A stretch of 36,095 nt of DNA from Paludibacteraceae bacterium. Its GTDB lineage: Bacteria; Bacteroidota; Bacteroidia; Bacteroidales; Paludibacteraceae. Below, piece by piece: positions 32,586-36,095 of the stretch. The stretch spans positions 1 through 36,095 of the forward strand of contig JAFTCC010000007.1 in NCBI GenBank assembly GCA_017454915.1, read 5' to 3'. A model generated the notes under the pieces. It saw nothing but the letters and a program-made list of their open reading frames with translations. It was not told where the DNA came from and ran no database searches. Each line of letters opens with the position of its first letter. The first letter of the stretch is position 1. A program made the position numbers and the translations under genes.

Positions 32586-33920
32586 ATGGAGCATGTTTTT
32601 CAGCGTAAAATCTATCAGCAAATTCTTCAGTGGAAGCAAGAGAATAACGGCAGGAGTGCATTGCTTGTAGAGGGCGCAAGGCGTATTGGCAAATCTACTA
32701 TTGTGGAAGAGTTTGCCAAGCGCGAGTATAAGTCGTACATCTTAATCGACTTCAACAAAGCCTCAGAGCGAGTGCTGCATTTGTTTGATGATTTGATGGA
32801 TTTGGATTACATCTTTCTCTTTCTGCAACGTACCTATCACACTACCTTATATCAACGTGAGTCAGTGATTATCTTCGATGAGGTACAGAAATGCCCTATG
32901 GCTCGCCAAGCCATCAAATACTTGGTGCAGGATGGACGGTACGACTATATAGAAACAGGTTCACTCATCAGTATCAAACAGAACACGGAAAACATCACTA
33001 TCCCCAGCGAGGAAGACCGAATAGAGATGTACCCGATGGACTATGAAGAGTTCCGTTGGGCTATGGGTGATACTGCTACTATCCCTCTACTCCGAAAACA
33101 ATTAGAGACCGGTCGTTCCATGGGCGATGACCTCAACCGGCAGTCTATGCGCGACTTGCGATTGTATATGCTTGTGGGCGGTATGCCGCAAGCCGTGAGC
33201 GAATATCTTAACACGAAGAATTTGCGGTCGGTAGATATGGTAAAACGCAAGATATTGAATCTGTATTTCGATGACTTCCGTAAGATAGACAAGAATGGCA
33301 AAATCGGCAGATTATATCAAGCCATACCTACCATGCTATCGCGTGGTGTCGGGCGTTTCTATCCGACAGCCATCATCAAGGGTGTCAGAGCCGATAAGAT
33401 GGAAGATTTGCTGATTGCTTTAGAGGACAGCAAGACCGTGAATATCGCTTACCATACATCCGACCCGAATGTAGGTCTGCCATTGAGTGAAGACCGAAGC
33501 CGAATGAAGATATACGTAGGCGACACGGGATTGATGGTGACGCTTGCGTTTTGGGATAAGAATTTCACGGAGAATGTGCTGTATGACAAACTGCTTGTCG
33601 ACCGTTTGCCTGCCAACTTAGGATATATCTATGAAAACCTTGCTGCACAGATGCTGCGTAGCAGCGGAAACAACCTCTACTTCTATACATGGGCAAAAGA
33701 CGAGCGGCACAATTATGAGGTGGATTTCCTGTTGTCGCGAGGCGCAAAGATTTGCCCGATAGAGGTCAAGTCGGCAAGTTACAAATCGCACGTGTCGCTT
33801 GACACATTCTGCGAAAAGTTCTCCTCGCGCATAGGCAACAGGTATGTTGTCTGTACGAAAGACTTGCGGCACGATAAAGAAACAACTATTCTACCGATAT
33901 ACATGATAGGACTGATATAA
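32586..33920 (+). CDS. AAA ATPase with DUF4143 domain
   Basis: A 444-residue protein. Residues about 20-180 form an AAA_14-type ATPase with Walker A GARRIGKST (30-38) and Walker B VIIFDEVQ (about 93-100). The C-terminal DUF4143 part has a nuclease-fold-like pattern YEVDFLLSRGAKICPIEVKS (about 380-400), resembling the PD-(D/E)xK core D...ExK. The family is very common in Bacteroidales, scattered in genomes, with unknown function. Here it lies between the recombinase and hsdS, 11 bp before the hsdS start, so it is co-transcribed with hsdS in this arrangement and would be moved by a large inversion. Whether it belongs to the restriction system or is a passenger is unknown. Confidence 0.88.
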   Translation: MEHVFQRKIYQQILQWKQENNGRSALLVEGARRIGKSTIVEEFAKREYKSYILIDFNKASERVLHLFDDLMDLDYIFLFLQRTYHTTLYQRESVIIFDEVQKCPMARQAIKYLVQDGRYDYIETGSLISIKQNTENITIPSEEDRIEMYPMDYEEFRWAMGDTATIPLLRKQLETGRSMGDDLNRQSMRDLRLYMLVGGMPQAVSEYLNTKNLRSVDMVKRKILNLYFDDFRKIDKNGKIGRLYQAIPTMLSRGVGRFYPTAIIKGVRADKMEDLLIALEDSKTVNIAYHTSDPNVGLPLSEDRSRMKIYVGDTGLMVTLAFWDKNFTENVLYDKLLVDRLPANLGYIYENLAAQMLRSSGNNLYFYTWAKDERHNYEVDFLLSRGAKICPIEVKSASYKSHVSLDTFCEKFSSRIGNRYVVCTKDLRHDKETTILPIYMIGLI

Positions 33921-33931
33921 AAGGGGAAGTT

Positions 33932-35167
33932 ATGAAAATAAAGGACATTTGCACATTATCAACTAAGAGTATAATGCCACTAAGCAATGTGGCATATCAT
34001 CTATATAGTTTGCCTGCTTTTGACGAGAACCAAGTGCGTGAGGAGGTTTTAGGTAAAGACATACTTAGTAACAAATGGCTTGTGCCGGATAAATGCATTT
34101 TATTTAACAAACTCAATGTACGTTTTAAGCGTGTATGGAGAATAGAAAACGCTGATGAGAATAAGTTGGCATCAACTGAATTTCTGCCATTGATTATCGA
34201 CGAAAGCAAAGTTGATTTCCAATATTGCTACTATTTGCTATTATCTGATGCCATTACAAACTATCTTTGCGGTCAAAACTCTAATACGTCCGGCAGTCAC
34301 AAGCGTATAGACCCACATGATTTCCTCAATATAGAAATATCTCTGCCCACAATTAGCGAGCAGAGAATGATAGGAAAAATTCTTGCAGATATTGATAGCA
34401 AAATCAGCCTCAACAAGCAGATAAATCAAAATTTAGAAGCCCTTGCCAAGCAGTTGTACGATTATTGGTTTGTGCAGTTCGATTTCCCCGATGAGAACGG
34501 TAAACCTTACAAATCCTCCGGCGGTAAAATGGTATGGAACGAGCAACTAAAGCGCGAAATACCCAAAGGATGGGGTATCTGCAAGTTAGATGAATACATC
34601 TTATCAGACAACACTGGAGACTGGGGGAAAGATGCAATTTCTGATGGGTATTTTGAAGTAGGATGTATTAGAGGAGCTGATATCCTATCATTGATTGACC
34701 TTCCCAAAAGATATATCAAGAACGAAGAAAAGTTACTATCCGAGCAAGACATTGTAATTGAGGTATCGGGCGGCAGTCCAACACAAGCAACAGGAAGAAG
34801 TGCTTACATATCGCAGGGCGTAATTGAAAGAAATGGCGGTAAGATAACTTGTTCTAATTTTTGCCATGCCTTTACACTTAAAGACCATCGAAAATCTGCT
34901 TATTTTTATTACACATGGCAGTTATTATATAATAGTGGTAACATGTTTAATTATGAGGGGAAAACAAGTGGTATTAAGAACTTTATGACAGAAATGTTTC
35001 TGAAGAATTATTGGATTGATATTCCTAAAAACTTAGCCAACAAATTCTTTGAAAAGGTGTCTGTCTGGTATGCCATGAAGGATGCAAATACAGCCGAAAT
35101 TTCCTCTCTTATCAAGCAGCGCAACGAGTTGCTGCCATTGCTGATGAATGGTCAGGTAACATTGTGA
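33932..35167 (+). CDS. hsdS: Full-length Type I restriction specificity subunit HsdS
   Basis: A 411-residue HsdS with two recognition domains. TRD1-a covers about 1-150. The first conserved helix reads ISEQRMIGKILADIDSKISLNKQINQNLEALAKQLYDYWF (about 142-181). TRD2-a covers about 195-375, and the second conserved helix ends EISSLIKQRNELLPLLMNGQVTL. Recombination site 3 (34423-34435) encodes the NQNL inside the first helix. HsdS directs HsdM and HsdR to a bipartite DNA sequence. It is convergent with hsdM and not in its operon; expression probably comes from the ATPase promoter. The second half can be flipped to the hsdM-linked hsdS at 35777. Confidence 0.93.
   Translation: MKIKDICTLSTKSIMPLSNVAYHLYSLPAFDENQVREEVLGKDILSNKWLVPDKCILFNKLNVRFKRVWRIENADENKLASTEFLPLIIDESKVDFQYCYYLLLSDAITNYLCGQNSNTSGSHKRIDPHDFLNIEISLPTISEQRMIGKILADIDSKISLNKQINQNLEALAKQLYDYWFVQFDFPDENGKPYKSSGGKMVWNEQLKREIPKGWGICKLDEYILSDNTGDWGKDAISDGYFEVGCIRGADILSLIDLPKRYIKNEEKLLSEQDIVIEVSGGSPTQATGRSAYISQGVIERNGGKITCSNFCHAFTLKDHRKSAYFYYTWQLLYNSGNMFNYEGKTSGIKNFMTEMFLKNYWIDIPKNLANKFFEKVSVWYAMKDANTAEISSLIKQRNELLPLLMNGQVTL
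34423..34435 (+). repeat. Shufflon recombination core, site 3
   Basis: The 13-bp core in plus orientation inside the full-length hsdS, between CAGAT and GAAGCCC. It joins TRD1-a to TRD2-a. Confidence 0.8.
34423..34500 (+). repeat. 78-bp inverted repeat, right copy (hsdS central helix)
   Basis: Exact reverse complement of 31313-31390, beginning at recombination site 3. Confidence 0.9.
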
Positions 35168-35777
35168 TGCATGTAGAGCCATAGCGCGCTATGGCTCTAC
35201 TAGAAAAGGAACACAACCGTACCGATAAATTTTGATTTATCTGCCGATTAAGGGCAATCTTTTGGTCTATGTTAGAGAGAACAGAAGCTATGCGGCGTTG
35301 GTCGGCAAGGTCAGGAATCCACACAACACAATCTTTGATTTTGTCAGGAGAGGTGTGCCGAATCTTCGTCTGTTGGGCTGCTGCTCCTAATTGCGCCTTA
35401 ACGGAAGCCGAAGAGATAAGATAAAAAGCATACATAGGATATAATAACTCCTCATTGCAGATTATCTTAGCCACATCTTGACTTTGTATATATTTGTTAC
35501 TTTCAGGAATAATAGCAGTAGAACCAAGCAAACCGATTGCTTGTTCAGTAAGTGGAGTTATTATATCTCCTTTTTGCATGATAAACTCTTTGCGTACTTT
35601 TCCCGTGTAGAACAAATTATCTTTGGATGTGTTTTCTTTGAAGCAATTATTGATGTAATCAAAATTACCGCATGTCAACCGCACAAACTCTCCCATTGTT
35701 GCATAATATTCCCCAGCCAGACTTGCACCTCGCTTTACATCTAATAATTCCCCTAATTTATATCTCTTAAATTCCAT
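35112..35777 (-). CDS. hsdS: Truncated HsdS (TRD1-b half) at the hsdM-linked expression site
   Basis: A 221-residue product. Residues 1-180 are genuine HsdS: TRD1-b (MEFKRYKLGELLDVKRGASLAGEY to SPDKIKDCVVWIP) and the start of the conserved helix, LADQRRIASVLSNIDQKIALNRQINQNL. After recombination site 4 the frame runs into the inverted 3' end of the other hsdS, giving about 40 unrelated residues. The gene starts 53 bp after the hsdM stop on the same strand, so this is the normal hsdS position. Inverting the DNA between sites 3 and 4 would fuse it in frame to TRD2-a and restore full length. Confidence 0.88.
   Translation of the reverse strand: MEFKRYKLGELLDVKRGASLAGEYYATMGEFVRLTCGNFDYINNCFKENTSKDNLFYTGKVRKEFIMQKGDIITPLTEQAIGLLGSTAIIPESNKYIQSQDVAKIICNEELLYPMYAFYLISSASVKAQLGAAAQQTKIRHTSPDKIKDCVVWIPDLADQRRIASVLSNIDQKIALNRQINQNLSVRLCSFSSRAIARYGSTCITMLPDHSSAMAATRCAA
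35173..35200. repeat. 28-bp perfect palindrome, right copy
   Basis: Identical to 30706-30733; 5 bases after the full-length hsdS stop and inside the out-of-frame tail of the truncated hsdS on the other strand. Confidence 0.9.
35226..35238 (-). repeat. Shufflon recombination core, site 4
   Basis: The 13-bp core in minus orientation, between CAGAT and TCGGTACGG on the minus strand. It is the point at which the hsdM-linked hsdS leaves HsdS coding and enters an unrelated tail. Confidence 0.8.
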
Positions 35778-35830
35778 TTCTATCCTCTCGTATGTGGCTC
35801 GTATGTCTCTCGTGAATTAGTCGTAGCCAT

Positions 35831-36095
35831 TTATGCCAATTTTAGTGAGGCAAGTTGGTTCATTATTTCGTCCTCAAGTTTACGGCTTTCTGCAAATTGA
35901 GATGCAAGAGTTTGCTTGTAGCCGTTGATACGCAAAGCGAACTCCTCTGCGGTGATGTCTTCATACTCAATCTTGATATCGAAATACTGCCCGGCAGAGA
36001 AAGAATAGTTTTTCTCTTTGATTTGGTCTTTAGATACTAATACAGAGAATCCATCTTCTTGCTTTTGGGTATTAAAGGTATCAATAATTTTTTCA
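35831..36095 (-). CDS. hsdM: Type I restriction methyltransferase HsdM, C-terminal end (partial)
   Basis: Only the last 87 codons are in the window; the gene enters from the right edge. The readable part (EKIIDTFNTQKQEDGFSVLVSKDQI, then GQYFDIKIEYEDITAEEFALRINGY and EIMNQLASLKLA, stop) matches the C-terminal region of N6-adenine HsdM subunits, which contacts HsdS. The TAA at 35833-35831 is directly followed by a 16-codon frame and then the truncated hsdS. The catalytic motifs lie outside the window. Confidence 0.85.
   Translation of the reverse strand, partial: EKIIDTFNTQKQEDGFSVLVSKDQIKEKNYSFSAGQYFDIKIEYEDITAEEFALRINGYKQTLASQFAESRKLEDEIMNQLASLKLA

Larger units (their letters stand above)
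35096..35238 (-). repeat. 143-bp inverted repeat, right copy
   Basis: Reverse complement of 30668-30810 with about three differences. It contains the hsdS tail codons, the 28-bp palindrome and recombination site 4. Confidence 0.9.

Noticed and set aside
35780..35830. 16-codon frame between hsdM and hsdS (MATTNSRETYEPHTRG)
   Set aside because: It overlaps the hsdM stop region and contains a small direct repeat (ACATACGAG twice); it is more likely a spacer or translational coupling sequence than a gene.
1..36095. tRNA genes, rRNA genes or CRISPR arrays
   Set aside because: No T-arm GGTTCGAATCC-like blocks in a cloverleaf context, no rRNA signatures and no regularly spaced identical repeats with variable spacers were found by reading.

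Overview
The window looks like a Bacteroidales chromosome, probably from a gut or oral Prevotellaceae or Muribaculaceae relative. The evidence is the repeated Bacteroidetes promoter core TAnnTTTG with an upstream TTTG about 19-20 bp away, and the families present: C10 peptidase with BspA-like repeats, DUF4353, DUF4956, DUF2490, DUF4476, PepSY-like, a TGS-domain nucleoside kinase and a stand-alone FtsE-like ATPase. Species cannot be fixed from the sequence alone.

Layout. 29-2965 (-) is a large secreted C10-peptidase-like protein with BspA-type repeats whose expected catalytic Cys is a Pro. 3335-4282 (+) is an intact IS30-family transposase. 4283-4884 has no gene but holds a well nested candidate structured RNA ending in a strong terminator. 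4885-6911 (+) is an AT-rich pair: a PepSY-like exported protein and an acyl-adenylating enzyme. 12340 down to 7068 (-) is a five-gene cell-envelope cluster: small exported protein, VTC-type polyphosphate polymerase domain, DUF4956 membrane protein, DUF2490 barrel and DUF4353 lipoprotein. 12716-15507 (+) holds an FtsE-like ATPase, a long-chain acyl-CoA synthetase and a tiny lipoprotein. 18487 down to 15624 (-) is a MATE exporter and a GT-C-like membrane protein. 22953 down to 18761 (-) is a tight gltX-lptF-ribBA housekeeping operon. 23523 (-) is rplS. 26072 down to 23641 (-) is a BadF-type kinase, FNT channel, glutathione peroxidase and DUF4476 protein. 26337-30123 (+) is a nucleoside kinase, an exported beta-helix protein and a small macro-like protein.

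The most interesting region is 30124-36095, an accessory island with a phase-variable Type I restriction-modification specificity locus (shufflon). The 3' end of hsdM enters from the right edge (- strand) and is followed by a truncated hsdS carrying only its first target-recognition half. A convergent full-length hsdS (33932-35167, +) lies beside it, and a silent second-half hsdS cassette lies at 30739-31378 (-). A tyrosine recombinase and a DUF4143-type AAA ATPase sit between them. Four copies of a 13-bp core (AAATCAAAATTTA) in alternating orientation mark the exact junctions of the hsdS halves, inside 78-bp and 143-bp inverted repeats. Inversions can reassort two first halves with two second halves in frame. 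To the left lie a duplicated 3' end of the recombinase gene, a direct-repeat pair and a MITE-like element.

Other unusual points are a decayed Na/Pi cotransporter start behind an intact promoter (26163-26307), a BadF kinase gene that looks leaderless, and a TTG start for ribBA.
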